DNA of 10,757 nt from Pseudomonadota bacterium. GTDB taxonomy: Bacteria; Pseudomonadota; Gammaproteobacteria; Enterobacterales; Enterobacteriaceae. The first letter of the stretch is position 1. Each line of letters starts with the position of its first letter. The notes under the pieces are model-generated. The model was not told the origin of the DNA, did not search any database, and was given only the letters and a program-made list of their open reading frames with translations. This document shows, in pieces, positions 1-6,864 of the stretch. Position numbers and translations under genes: made by a program. The DNA lies in contig JAEYFY010000423.1 in the NCBI GenBank assembly GCA_023454395.1, positions 1-10,757 on the forward strand, written 5' to 3'.

Positions 1-57
1 ACCAGAACGAGCAAGGATTTTTTGTAATTTTTCAGTGCGTTGCGATTTATCGCTCAT
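1..57 (-). CDS. rluB: 23S rRNA pseudouridine synthase B, N-terminal fragment
   Basis: Only the first 19 codons are present; the gene runs off the left edge. The translation, MSDKSQRTEKLQKILARSG, matches the start of the S4-like RNA-binding domain of RluB-type pseudouridine synthases (EKLQK-LAR-G). RluB makes a pseudouridine in the peptidyl-transferase region of 23S rRNA; that is family knowledge, and the catalytic domain is not in the window. The ATG at 57-55 has an AGG ribosome-binding site seven bases upstream. In E. coli rluB lies on this side of trp in the same orientation, which supports the call. The close paralogues RluE and RluF cannot be excluded on 19 residues alone, but synteny favours RluB. 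Confidence 0.85.
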   Translation of the reverse strand, partial: MSDKSQRTEKLQKILARSG

Positions 58-71
58 GAAACAACCTCATG

Positions 72-91
72 TGTCGCCTTCACAGGCGTCA
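72..91 (-). promoter_or_regulatory. GNRA-type hairpin in the rluB 5' leader
   Basis: Read on the minus strand, CGCCT-GTGA-AGGCG forms a perfect five-pair GC-rich stem (75-79 with 84-88) closed by a GUGA loop, which fits the GNRA tetraloop pattern. Beyond a single T-T mismatch, two more pairs extend it to 72-91. It ends only a few bases before the AGG ribosome-binding site of rluB, so it lies in the probable 5' untranslated region. There is no T-run after it, so it is not a terminator. A role in translation or mRNA stability is inference. Confidence 0.4.
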
Positions 92-186
92 TAAAAATAG
101 AATTAATTTTTAAAAATCAATTAAATATAAATAACCCATGTTTATTAAAATAAGAAATAAACACAAGTTTATTGATTCAATAGTGA

Positions 187-225
187 ACAATGTTGATGAT
201 TTTTCACATTAACCATCAACATTGT
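187..225. repeat. 12-base perfect inverted repeat
   Basis: ACAATGTTGATG (187-198) and CATCAACATTGT (214-225) are exact reverse complements separated by 15 bases. If transcribed with rluB this would be a 12-pair hairpin in its leader; as DNA it could be two half-sites for a dimeric regulator. No T-run follows on either strand, so it is not an intrinsic terminator. I do not recognise it as the operator of a known regulator. Confidence 0.6.
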
Positions 226-483
226 GATAAATAGTGACGATAAAACGATGTTGGCAAAATCTAACAATAACTTAGCCGTTTGTCTGCAGATCAAGTTATC
301 GTGTTTAGCGTCTAAAATACGCGTTGATATAACCGATTTCAAAAACAGACACCATGATTTTTATCGTAATGTATAAATTTAACACAAGCGATAAATCCCT
401 TCACCTTTTATCTCTTTATCTCGTGATAAATTTCTTCACTATTGAGTCATTTTTTCCAAACTCAGTTTAATCAGCTAAATGAC

Positions 484-1104
484 TTACTGAAATGGCGTAA
501 TATCTCCCATACCTTCACGCACAATAACTGGAGTATCTTCTGTTAAATCAATTACCGTTGTCGGTTTTTGCCCTAAATAGCCACCGTGGATCACCAAATC
601 AACTTGCTTGCTTAATAAATCTTCGATTTCTTCTGGATCAGATTCAGCAAAATCATTACCCGGTAAAATCAGGCTTGTTGACATTAATGGCTCACCAATA
701 TTTTCTAACAATGCCAGTGCAATAGGGTTAGAAGGAACACGCAAGCCTATGGTTTTACGTTTATCGTTCATCAATCGCTTTGGTACATCTTTAGTTGCTT
801 TTAAGATAAACGTGTAATTACCTGGAGTGTTATTTTTTATTAAACGAAACACGACATTATCAACATAAGCGTAATTGGCAATTTCTGATAAATCACGGCA
901 CATCAGTGTAAAATTGTGGTTTTTATCTAATTGGCGAATACGACAAATTCTCGTCATTGCATCTTTATTGTCTAAACAACAACCAATAGCATAGCCAGAG
1001 TCTGTTGGATAAATCACCACACCGCCTTTACGTAAAATATCAGCACTTTGTTCAATTAAACGAGCCTGCGGATTATCAGGGTGAATATAAAAAAGTTGGC
1101 TCAT
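484..1104 (-). CDS. yciO: YciO, Sua5/YciO/YrdC family protein
   Basis: The protein has 206 residues, the length of E. coli YciO. It is a single YrdC-like domain: the glycine-rich KGGVVIYPTDSGYAIGC segment at about 27-42, a basic RICRIRQLDKNHNF stretch at 52-65, GLRVPSNP near 120-127, STS at 142-144 and a closing IVREGMGDITPF at 194-205. The family includes TsaC (YrdC), which makes threonylcarbamoyl-AMP for the tRNA t6A modification. The basic loop here has the YciO form rather than the TsaC KRP-type form, so a full t6A role should not be assumed; the physiological role of YciO is poorly settled. The ATG at 1104 follows a GAGGG ribosome-binding site only four bases away. It lies 24 bases after rnm on the same strand, as in E. 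coli, and is probably cotranscribed. Confidence 0.93.
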   Translation of the reverse strand: MSQLFYIHPDNPQARLIEQSADILRKGGVVIYPTDSGYAIGCCLDNKDAMTRICRIRQLDKNHNFTLMCRDLSEIANYAYVDNVVFRLIKNNTPGNYTFILKATKDVPKRLMNDKRKTIGLRVPSNPIALALLENIGEPLMSTSLILPGNDFAESDPEEIEDLLSKQVDLVIHGGYLGQKPTTVIDLTEDTPVIVREGMGDITPFQ

Positions 1105-1128
1105 ACATCCCTCAACGAATTTCTAATG

Positions 1129-1989
1129 TTACTCTTGCCATAGCGACCAAACTGGTTCTACACCACTGGGTAACCATAAATTACGCCCCAATTCTATCCA
1201 CGAGCAAGGGCGATGAAAATCAGAACCTAACGAAGCTTTTAACCCATAAAGTTGCGCTAATGCTGCGTGTTGTTCCCGTTCTTGTGGTGGTTGTTGGCAT
1301 TGTGCCACTTCGATTGCATCACCACCGAGTTGTTTAAAATAAAGCGTTAAGCGTTTTAACCATTTAGAGGATAGACCATATCGTCCCGGGTGTGCTAATA
1401 CTGCAACACCACCAGCTTCATGAATTGCTGTGACAGCGTCACCTATTGAGCACCACTGTGGGGGCACATAGCCGGTTTTACCTTTCGCTAAATAACGTTT
1501 AAACACTTTATTAACTGAGGCAACATGCCCTTCATTCACAAGAAAACGAGCAAAGTGTCCTCTTGTAACTTGTCCACCAAGTGCTAAGGCTTTTGCCCCT
1601 TCAAATGCATTTGCAATACCCGATTTTTCTAATCGCTCACCTATCATTATCGCGCGTGTTTCACGACATTGGCTTTGTGACGAAAGGAGCGTTTTCATTG
1701 CATTATGGTTGATATCAATATTCAATCCAACAATATGGATTTCTATATTCTCCCACAAAGTCGATATTTCGACACCTGATATCAGGGTAAGAGGCAGATT
1801 TTTTTCTGCAATATAATCATTAGCTGGAGTAATTGCTGCGGTTGTATCGTGATCCGTAATCGCTAAGACATTAATTTGACGCTCTATCGCTCTCTCAACC
1901 AATTCTTCTGGTGAAAGCTCGCCATCTGACGCGGTAGTGTGGCTGTGCAAATCATAAATCACTCTTAAATCAGATAGCACTTCTGTCAT
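1129..1989 (-). CDS. rnm: PHP-domain 5'-3' exoribonuclease RNase AM (YciV/TrpH)
   Basis: The protein has 286 residues (E. coli form 293). PHP-domain metal ligands are visible: H15 and H17 with D22 (DLHSHTTASDG), D46 and H47 (ITDHDTT), E74 (GVEIS), H85 (EIHIVG), H200 (LAHPGRYG), and D257 and H259 (GSDFHRP). All are intact, so the enzyme should be active. The E. coli protein trims the 5' ends of 5S, 16S and 23S rRNA and can also act on 3',5'-bisphosphonucleotides; older names are YciV and TrpH. It has no known part in tryptophan synthesis despite its position. The start at 1989 has an AGGGAG ribosome-binding site five bases upstream. It is divergent from trp, with yciO 24 bases downstream. Confidence 0.95.
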   Translation of the reverse strand: MTEVLSDLRVIYDLHSHTTASDGELSPEELVERAIERQINVLAITDHDTTAAITPANDYIAEKNLPLTLISGVEISTLWENIEIHIVGLNIDINHNAMKTLLSSQSQCRETRAIMIGERLEKSGIANAFEGAKALALGGQVTRGHFARFLVNEGHVASVNKVFKRYLAKGKTGYVPPQWCSIGDAVTAIHEAGGVAVLAHPGRYGLSSKWLKRLTLYFKQLGGDAIEVAQCQQPPQEREQHAALAQLYGLKASLGSDFHRPCSWIELGRNLWLPSGVEPVWSLWQE

Positions 1990-2015
1990 CGCTTCTCCCT
2001 TTTCATCTTAGCAAG

Positions 2016-2044
2016 ATAATAATTTTTAAAGAGTATGCCATAAA
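2016..2044 (-). promoter_or_regulatory. Possible promoter of rnm-yciO
   Basis: On the minus strand, TTTATG (2044-2039) and TATTAT (2021-2016) are separated by 17 bases, 27 bases before the rnm start. The -10 is good (5 of 6 to consensus) and the -35 is weak. Its -35 lies about five bases from the -35 of the trp promoter, giving back-to-back promoters. In AT-rich DNA such matches arise by chance, so this is a candidate only. Confidence 0.35.
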
Positions 2045-2048
2045 GTAC

Positions 2049-2077
2049 TTGACGAACCTAACGCAATCCAGTTTACT
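2049..2077 (+). promoter_or_regulatory. trp operon promoter
   Basis: TTGACG (2049-2054) and TTTACT (2072-2077) are separated by 17 bases. They align base for base with the E. coli trp promoter, TTGACA-17-TTAACT. By the same alignment transcription should start at A2085, seven bases past the -10. The -10 lies inside the TrpR operator, so bound repressor would block RNA polymerase, as in E. coli. Confidence 0.85.
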
Positions 2078-2082
2078 AGTAC
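2066..2082 (+). promoter_or_regulatory. TrpR operator
   Basis: ATCCAGTTTACTAGTAC matches 14 of 17 bases of the E. coli trp operator core AACTAGTTAACTAGTAC, in the same position over the -10. The right half-site (ACTAGT) is perfect; the left has CCAG instead of CTAG, so the palindrome is imperfect. TrpR bound to tryptophan represses trp initiation in E. coli. trpR itself is not in the window, so its presence in this organism is assumed. Confidence 0.8.
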
Positions 2083-2127
2083 ACAACACGAGCTAGTCTA
2101 TTAACTTATTATCTGTCGTTAGCTGTA

Positions 2128-2206
2128 AGGAGATCTTATGAATATTAATCAACGTCTTATCGCTCTTTGGTGGCGCAATACTCTTTTATGGGCGGTTTGA
2201 TCTCCT
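2128..2206 (+). promoter_or_regulatory. Possible long-range pairing hiding the trpL ribosome-binding site
   Basis: AGGAGATC (2128-2135), which contains the trpL Shine-Dalgarno core, is an exact reverse complement of GATCTCCT (2199-2206), which begins inside the trpL stop codon. Pairing would form an eight-pair stem enclosing the whole leader reading frame and block new ribosomes from loading. Self-limiting leader translation has been reported for other enterobacterial trp leaders; that it happens here is inference. The core GATC is self-complementary and CTCC resembles any anti-Shine-Dalgarno, which raises the odds of a chance match. Confidence 0.45.
2138..2200 (+). CDS. trpL: trp operon leader peptide with three Trp codons
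   Basis: A 20-residue peptide that starts MNINQRLIALWWRN and ends TLLWAV, translated from ATG 2138 with a strong AAGGAG site (2127-2132). It has adjacent Trp codons at 11 and 12 (2168-2173), the usual attenuation sensor, and a third at 18 (2189-2191). The E. coli leader has 14 residues and two Trp codons. A ribosome stalled at the adjacent Trp codons when charged tRNA-Trp is scarce leaves the downstream antiterminator strand free; one that reaches the stop codon covers it. The peptide itself probably has no function. It lies 53 bases after the predicted transcription start and 26 bases before the attenuator hairpin. Confidence 0.92.
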   Translation: MNINQRLIALWWRNTLLWAV

Positions 2207-2236
2207 GCTTCACGTCAGTGATATCTAAAACCCGCC
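2191..2236 (+). promoter_or_regulatory. trp antiterminator (2:3) stem
   Basis: GGCGG (2191-2195) pairs with CCGCC (2232-2236). After a bulged C2231, TTT (2196-2198) pairs with AAA (2228-2230), and GAT (2199-2201) can pair with ATC (2223-2225). The enclosed loop holds a small TCAC-GTCA-GTGA hairpin (2210-2221). This stem takes up the 5' arm of the terminator, so it prevents termination. Region 2 overlaps the last codons of trpL, which is the arrangement needed for ribosome-controlled attenuation. I did not find a convincing protector (1:2) hairpin. Confidence 0.65.
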
Positions 2237-2251
2237 TACGCGGGTTTTTTT
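2227..2251 (+). terminator. trp attenuator (3:4 intrinsic terminator)
   Basis: CCCGC (2231-2235), loop CTAC and GCGGG (2240-2244) form a GC stem, extended by flanking A-T pairs and followed by seven T residues (2245-2251). It lies between trpL and trpE, 43 bases before the trpE start. It forms when a ribosome finishes trpL under tryptophan sufficiency. Confidence 0.92.
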
Positions 2252-2294
2252 ATGCATTAAAAACAGTTAGTAAAAATAATATAGAGCGATAATA

Positions 2295-3872
2295 ATGAAT
2301 ACATCACTTGCATTCTCATTTAATACCAAGGCAACGCCACTGCCTTACCATAGTGAACCGGCTTTACTTTTCAATACATTATGTGAAAACAAACATCACA
2401 CATTATTGTTAGAATCTGCACAAGTTGACACTAAAGCAAACTTAAAAAGTTTGTTAATTGTTGATAGCGCATTGCGTATCAGCGCAGTAAAAAATCAAGT
2501 CACTATTGATGCATTAAGCGTTAATGGGCAAGCTTTATTACCCGCATTAAAAATCGCACTAAAAGAAAAAGCTGTCTTAATACAAGAGAGCGATAAACAG
2601 TGTGTTTTTACTTTTTCAGCACCTGCACAAGATATTGATGAAGAAAGTAAATTAAAATCAGCCAGCGTATTTGATGCCTTACGCTTCTTCCTTGCTAATA
2701 AAGACGCTAAAGATGCTAATGCTATTTTTGTTGGCGGTTTATTTGCTTATGATTTAGTCAGTGGTTTTGAACCTATTCCTGAATTAGACACCGTTTTTTC
2801 ATGCCCAGACTACTGCTTTTACTTAGCAGAACAATTAATCGTGATCGACCATCAGAATAAAGATAGTCAATTAATTTCCATTGCTTTTACTGATGATAAA
2901 ACAGAGGGTCAGCGCCTCACTTTACGACAATCTGAGTTAACTTCACTGGCTAAACAGCCTTTAAAACATCCTATTCGCCGCGCATTAACCGCAGCAGAGT
3001 CAACAATACAAGGCAATATGGATGATAAAGGTTATGGCGATATCGTTGAAGCAATGAAAACCTATATTCGTCGTGGTGATATTTTCCAAGTTGTTCCATC
3101 ACGTCGCTTTCAAGTTGCTTGCCCTTCACCACTTGCCGCTTATCAAGTATTGAAAGAGAAAAATCCAAGCCCTTATTTGTTCTATATGCATGATGCTTTA
3201 TTCACGGTATTTGGCGCATCACCAGAGAGCGCATTGAAATATCAAACAAGCGATCGCCAAATTGAAATCTATCCAATTGCAGGAACTCGCCCAAGAGGAC
3301 GCAACACAGATGGTTCAATCAATGCCGATTTAGACAGCCGAATTGAACTTGAAATGCGCACAGATACGAAAGAGCTTTCTGAACATTTAATGTTAGTTGA
3401 TTTAGCACGTAATGATTTAGCGCGTATTTGCCAAGCAGGTAGCCGTTATGTCGCTGAATTAACAAAAGTTGACCGTTATGCTTTTGTCATGCACTTAGTC
3501 TCAAGAGTTGTGGGTAAATTACGTGATGACTTAGATATTTTTCATGCTTATCAAGCTTGTATGAATATGGGTACGTTATCGGGTGCGCCCAAAGTTAGTG
3601 CAATGCAATTGATTGCTCGTTATGAAAAAACAAAACGTGGCAGTTACGGTGGCGCTATCGGCTATTTCACTGGTGCAGGCGATTTTGACACTTGCATAGT
3701 TATTCGCTCTGCTTATGTTGAAAATAATATTGCAACTATTCAAGTTGGTGCCGGAATTGTGCTTGATTCAGATCCTCAAATGGAAGCTGAAGAGACACGT
3801 AATAAATCACAAGCTGTGATCAACGCTATTTTACAAGCTCATACTGATACACAACTGCAGGAGGCTTGCTAA
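2295..3872 (+). CDS. trpE: Anthranilate synthase component I
   Basis: The protein has 525 residues (E. coli 520). It converts chorismate to anthranilate using ammonia supplied by TrpG. The N-terminal half carries the tryptophan feedback site: LLESA at 38-42, where S41 corresponds to the E. coli inhibition residue S40, and NPSPYLFYM at 290-298. The chorismate-binding domain shows SPESALK (309-315), IAGTRPRG (328-335), [13 protein letters not shown] (363-375), GAPKVSAMQ (430-438), GSYGGAIGY (449-457) and the acidic [11 protein letters not shown] near 497-507. All expected motifs are present, so it should be active and feedback-inhibited. The start at 2295 has only a weak AGAG ribosome-binding site, similar to the E. 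coli gene. Its stop codon overlaps the trpG start. Confidence 0.98.
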   Translation: MNTSLAFSFNTKATPLPYHSEPALLFNTLCENKHHTLLLESAQVDTKANLKSLLIVDSALRISAVKNQVTIDALSVNGQALLPALKIALKEKAVLIQESDKQCVFTFSAPAQDIDEESKLKSASVFDALRFFLANKDAKDANAIFVGGLFAYDLVSGFEPIPELDTVFSCPDYCFYLAEQLIVIDHQNKDSQLISIAFTDDKTEGQRLTLRQSELTSLAKQPLKHPIRRALTAAESTIQGNMDDKGYGDIVEAMKTYIRRGDIFQVVPSRRFQVACPSPLAAYQVLKEKNPSPYLFYMHDALFTVFGASPESALKYQTSDRQIEIYPIAGTRPRGRNTDGSINADLDSRIELEMRTDTKELSEHLMLVDLARNDLARICQAGSRYVAELTKVDRYAFVMHLVSRVVGKLRDDLDIFHAYQACMNMGTLSGAPKVSAMQLIARYEKTKRGSYGGAIGYFTGAGDFDTCIVIRSAYVENNIATIQVGAGIVLDSDPQMEAEETRNKSQAVINAILQAHTDTQLQEAC

Positions 3873-4465
3873 TGGCGACTATCTTACTACTCGATAATAT
3901 CGACTCATTTACTTATAACCTTGTCGATCAATTACGTAGCCTTGGCAATAACGTTGTGATTTATCGCAATAGCGTCACTGCCGATTTTATTGAACAAAAA
4001 TTACGTGAACTCGATAACCCGATTTTACTGTTATCTCCAGGGCCAGGAGCACCTTCACAAGCCGGTTGTATGCCTGAACTATTAAAACGTGTATTAGGTA
4101 CATTGCCTGTGATTGGTATTTGCTTAGGTCATCAAGCGATTATTGAAGCTTACGGTGGCAAAGTTTCTTCATGTGGAGAGATCTTACATGGTAAAGCAAC
4201 ATTAGCTGAACACGATAACAGCGAAATGTTTGTGAATTTGCCTAACCCTTTACCCGTAGCTCGTTACCATTCGCTTTCAGGAGAACAAGTTCCAGAACAA
4301 CTCATTATTAATGCTTGGTGCGATAACACTGTTATGGCGGTGCGTCACCGTCAACATAAAACGTGTGGTTTTCAGTTTCACCCAGAATCAATTTTAACCA
4401 CCAAAGGCGCACAACTTTTAGAACAAACAATCGCATGGGCATTAACTCCTAAAGGAGACGCATAA
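3872..4465 (+). CDS. trpG: Anthranilate synthase component II, glutamine amidotransferase (separate gene)
   Basis: A class I glutamine amidotransferase of 197 residues that releases ammonia from glutamine for TrpE. The catalytic triad is C84 (GICLGHQ), H170 and E172 (FQFHPES), with the oxyanion motif SPGPGAP at 55-61 and HGKA at 106-109. Residue numbers equal those of the N-terminal half of E. coli TrpGD. I chose ATG 3872 because AGGAGG at 3859-3864 sits at ideal spacing; an in-frame TTG six bases earlier would be too close to it. The start overlaps the trpE stop as TAATG, which suggests translational coupling of two subunits of one complex. Unlike E. coli, the gene ends with a stop codon before trpD, which has its own ribosome-binding site. 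Confidence 0.97.
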   Translation: MATILLLDNIDSFTYNLVDQLRSLGNNVVIYRNSVTADFIEQKLRELDNPILLLSPGPGAPSQAGCMPELLKRVLGTLPVIGICLGHQAIIEAYGGKVSSCGEILHGKATLAEHDNSEMFVNLPNPLPVARYHSLSGEQVPEQLIINAWCDNTVMAVRHRQHKTCGFQFHPESILTTKGAQLLEQTIAWALTPKGDA

Positions 4466-4466
4466 A

Positions 4467-5465
4467 ATGGAAACTATCTTCAACAAATTATTTAGCGCAC
4501 AACAATTGACGTTAGAAGAAAGCCAAACACTGTTTAGCGCCATTATTCGCGGTGAGTTGACAGAATCACAATTAGCGGCTGTTTTGATCAGCATGAAAAT
4601 GCGTGGTGAACATCCTCAAGAAATCGCTGGTGCGGCGCGCGCGTTACTTGAAAATGCACAACCATTTCCTCGCCCTGATTACACATTTTGCGATATTGTC
4701 GGCACAGGAGGAGATGGTGCCAACAGTATCAATATTTCAACAGCAAGCGCCTTTGTTGCGGCTGAAGTAGGTATTAAAGTTGCGAAACACGGCAATCGTA
4801 GCGTATCTAGCCGCTCTGGATCTTCCGACTTATTAGCAGCATTTGGTATCCCTTTAGACAGAAGTGCTGCTGATGCACGCCAATTACTGGATGAAGTGGG
4901 TTTATGCTTTTTATTTGCACCTCAATATCACAGTGGTTTTCGTTTTGCCGCGCCTGTTCGCCAACAACTGAAAACACGCACATTATTTAATGTATTAGGT
5001 CCCTTGATTAACCCGGCTCGCCCGCCATTAGCATTAATCGGTGTGTATAGCCCAGAGTTATTGATGCCAATTGCAGATACATTAAACGTTTTAGGTTATG
5101 AGCGTGCTGCTGTTGTTCACAGTGGTGGAATGGATGAAGTTTCACTGCATGCGCCTACTCAAGTCGCTGAATTGCGCAATGGTGAAATTACTCGTTATGA
5201 ACTGACACCAAGTGATTTTGGTCTTCGCCCTTGTGCCATTACTGATTTAGAAGGTGGTACACCTGAAGTCAACCGTCAATTATTGGCAGATTTACTACAA
5301 GGTGAAGGAAAAAGAGCACATACCGAATCTGTTGCAGCTAATGTCGCTTTATTAATGCGTTTACATGGGCAAGAAGATTTAAAAATGAATACTGAAGTTG
5401 CTATGCACGCCATTTATAGCGGTAAAGCAATAAATCGTGTAACTGCATTAGCCGCGAGAGGATAA
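4467..5465 (+). CDS. trpD: Anthranilate phosphoribosyltransferase (separate gene)
   Basis: The protein has 332 residues and joins anthranilate to phosphoribosyl pyrophosphate, giving phosphoribosyl-anthranilate. The phosphoribosyl-binding glycine loop GTGGDGANS lies at 79-87, followed by NISTASAF (88-95), [15 protein letters not shown] (107-121), the anthranilate-site segment around [21 protein letters not shown] (155-175), GPLINPA (178-184) and the metal-binding GMDE at 221-224. It starts one base after the trpG stop, with AAAGGAG (4451-4457) inside the end of trpG as its ribosome-binding site. In E. coli this enzyme is the C-terminal half of TrpGD; here it is free-standing and full length. 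Confidence 0.97.
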   Translation: METIFNKLFSAQQLTLEESQTLFSAIIRGELTESQLAAVLISMKMRGEHPQEIAGAARALLENAQPFPRPDYTFCDIVGTGGDGANSINISTASAFVAAEVGIKVAKHGNRSVSSRSGSSDLLAAFGIPLDRSAADARQLLDEVGLCFLFAPQYHSGFRFAAPVRQQLKTRTLFNVLGPLINPARPPLALIGVYSPELLMPIADTLNVLGYERAAVVHSGGMDEVSLHAPTQVAELRNGEITRYELTPSDFGLRPCAITDLEGGTPEVNRQLLADLLQGEGKRAHTESVAANVALLMRLHGQEDLKMNTEVAMHAIYSGKAINRVTALAARG

Positions 5466-5469
5466 GAGC

Positions 5470-6825
5470 ATGACTGTATTAAACGCCATTGTAAAAGATA
5501 AAGCTGAATATCTAATTGCTCGTAAAGCAAGCCAACCATTATCAGAGTTTATGCACCAGATAGTGCCATCAACACGCTCGTTTTATCAGGCATTAACTCA
5601 GCCTAATACTGTTTTTATTTTAGAGTGTAAAAAAGCATCGCCCTCAAAAGGTTTAATTCGTGCTGATTTTGATCCCGCGACGATCGCAAAAATTTATCAG
5701 CCTTATGCGGCAGCAATTTCGGTATTAACGGATGAGAAATATTTTCAAGGAAGCTTTGATTATCTACATCAAGTTAGCCAAGCCGTACACCAACCTGTTT
5801 TATGTAAAGATTTTATTATTGATGAATACCAAATCTATTTAGCGCGTTTTTATCAAGCAGATGCCATTTTATTAATGCTCTCTGTCTTAGATGATGAGCA
5901 ATATCGCACTCTGTCAGCCGTTGCTCATCAATTAAATATGGGTGTATTAACCGAAGTAAGCACCGAAGAAGAGCGTCAACGTGCCATTAATCTCAATGCC
6001 AAAGTTATTGGTATTAACAATCGTGATTTGCGTGATCTCTCTATCGATTTAGCTCGCACCCAGCAGTTAAGCCAAGGGTTGCCTAAAGATGTAATCGTCA
6101 TCAGTGAGTCAGGTATTCACACCCACCAGCAAGTTCAAGAATTAAGCCAATATGCTAATGGTTTTCTGGTAGGTAGCGCTCTAATGTCACAAGAAAATAT
6201 TGACCAAGCGGTGAGAGCGCTAGTTTTGGGAAAGCATAAAGTGTGCGGGTTAACTCGCACACAAGATGTAAAAGCGGTTTATCAAGCGGGTGCTTATTAT
6301 GCAGGGCTGATTTTTGCAGAAAAATCCCCTCGCAAAGTGACGTTGTCACAAGCACAAGAGTTGATTACACAAGCACCTTTGGCTTTTGTAGGCGTTTTTC
6401 AAAACCAATCTATAGCGCTTATTTGTGACTATGCTGAAAAACTCAATTTAGCTGCCATTCAATTACACGGACAAGAAGATGCTCAGTTTATTGAGCAACT
6501 TAGACAAAGCATTCAACCTAGCTGTGAGATTTGGCAAGCAATAAATATGGCAACCCATACAGATATTTCTCCTGTGTCACACGTTAATAAATATGTACTT
6601 GATAACGGCACTGGTGGCACAGGAACAACGTTTAATTGGCAAAAAATTCCTAATACATTACGTGAAAAAGCATTACTTGCAGGCGGTCTTAACAGTGAAA
6701 ACTGTTTGGATGCAGTTAAAACAGGTTGTATAGGGCTTGATTTTAACTCCGGAGTAGAATCGGCTCCTGGCATAAAAGATGCACAACGTCTGAACCAAGT
6801 ATTTGCACAATTACAGCTAAGCTAA
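5470..6825 (+). CDS. trpC: Bifunctional indole-3-glycerol-phosphate synthase / phosphoribosylanthranilate isomerase
   Basis: The 451-residue protein fuses two TIM barrels, as in E. coli TrpC (about 452). Residues 1 to about 255 are the synthase: ECKKASPSKG (52-61), LTDEKYFQGS (86-95), KDFIIDEYQI (113-122), EVS (162-164), GINNRDL (181-187) and SESGI (212-216). Residues from about 256 are the isomerase (TrpF): KVCGLTR with the catalytic cysteine C259, GLIFAEKSPRKV (279-290), GVFQN (308-312), QLHGQED (331-337), the general acid D378 in LDNGTGGTG, and GLDFNSGVE (422-430). Both active sites look complete. It starts four bases after trpD with GAGAGG (5456-5461) as ribosome-binding site. A 39-base gap separates it from trpB. 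Confidence 0.97.
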   Translation: MTVLNAIVKDKAEYLIARKASQPLSEFMHQIVPSTRSFYQALTQPNTVFILECKKASPSKGLIRADFDPATIAKIYQPYAAAISVLTDEKYFQGSFDYLHQVSQAVHQPVLCKDFIIDEYQIYLARFYQADAILLMLSVLDDEQYRTLSAVAHQLNMGVLTEVSTEEERQRAINLNAKVIGINNRDLRDLSIDLARTQQLSQGLPKDVIVISESGIHTHQQVQELSQYANGFLVGSALMSQENIDQAVRALVLGKHKVCGLTRTQDVKAVYQAGAYYAGLIFAEKSPRKVTLSQAQELITQAPLAFVGVFQNQSIALICDYAEKLNLAAIQLHGQEDAQFIEQLRQSIQPSCEIWQAINMATHTDISPVSHVNKYVLDNGTGGTGTTFNWQKIPNTLREKALLAGGLNSENCLDAVKTGCIGLDFNSGVESAPGIKDAQRLNQVFAQLQLS

Positions 6826-6864
6826 ATTTCACAAAAATAAAATTTTAAACAGGATGACATCACA

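Larger units (their letters stand above)
58..483. other. AT-rich intergenic region between yciO and rluB
   Basis: About 425 bases without a convincing gene. It must hold the rluB promoter (minus strand) and the end of the rnm-yciO transcript, but I could not pick a confident promoter or intrinsic terminator. The only terminator-like element after yciO is a five-base TGAGT/ACTCA pair near 445-462 with a long loop. In E. coli this interval holds yciQ, which is absent here. Contents of note are the GNRA hairpin beside rluB, a 12-base inverted repeat at 187-225, and a 15-base direct repeat (13 of 15 identical) at 390-404 and 425-439. A 42-codon plus-strand reading frame at 248-376 lacks a ribosome-binding site and was not annotated. 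Confidence 0.6.

Noticed and set aside
248..376. A 42-codon plus-strand reading frame in the yciO-rluB gap
   Set aside because: There is no ribosome-binding site before the ATG, the product resembles nothing I recognise, and a frame of this length is expected by chance.
1005..1337. A 110-codon frame opposite yciO and rnm
   Set aside because: It is antisense to two clear genes with intact family motifs and spans their junction; it has no domain or signal of its own.
3866..3871. TTG at 3866 as the trpG start
   Set aside because: AGGAGG at 3859-3864 is almost next to it, while ATG 3872 has ideal spacing and gives the family N-terminus.
4440..4480. trpG-trpD as a broken TrpGD fusion
   Set aside because: Both genes have proper ends, separate ribosome-binding sites and full-length domains, and separate genes are known in other Enterobacterales.
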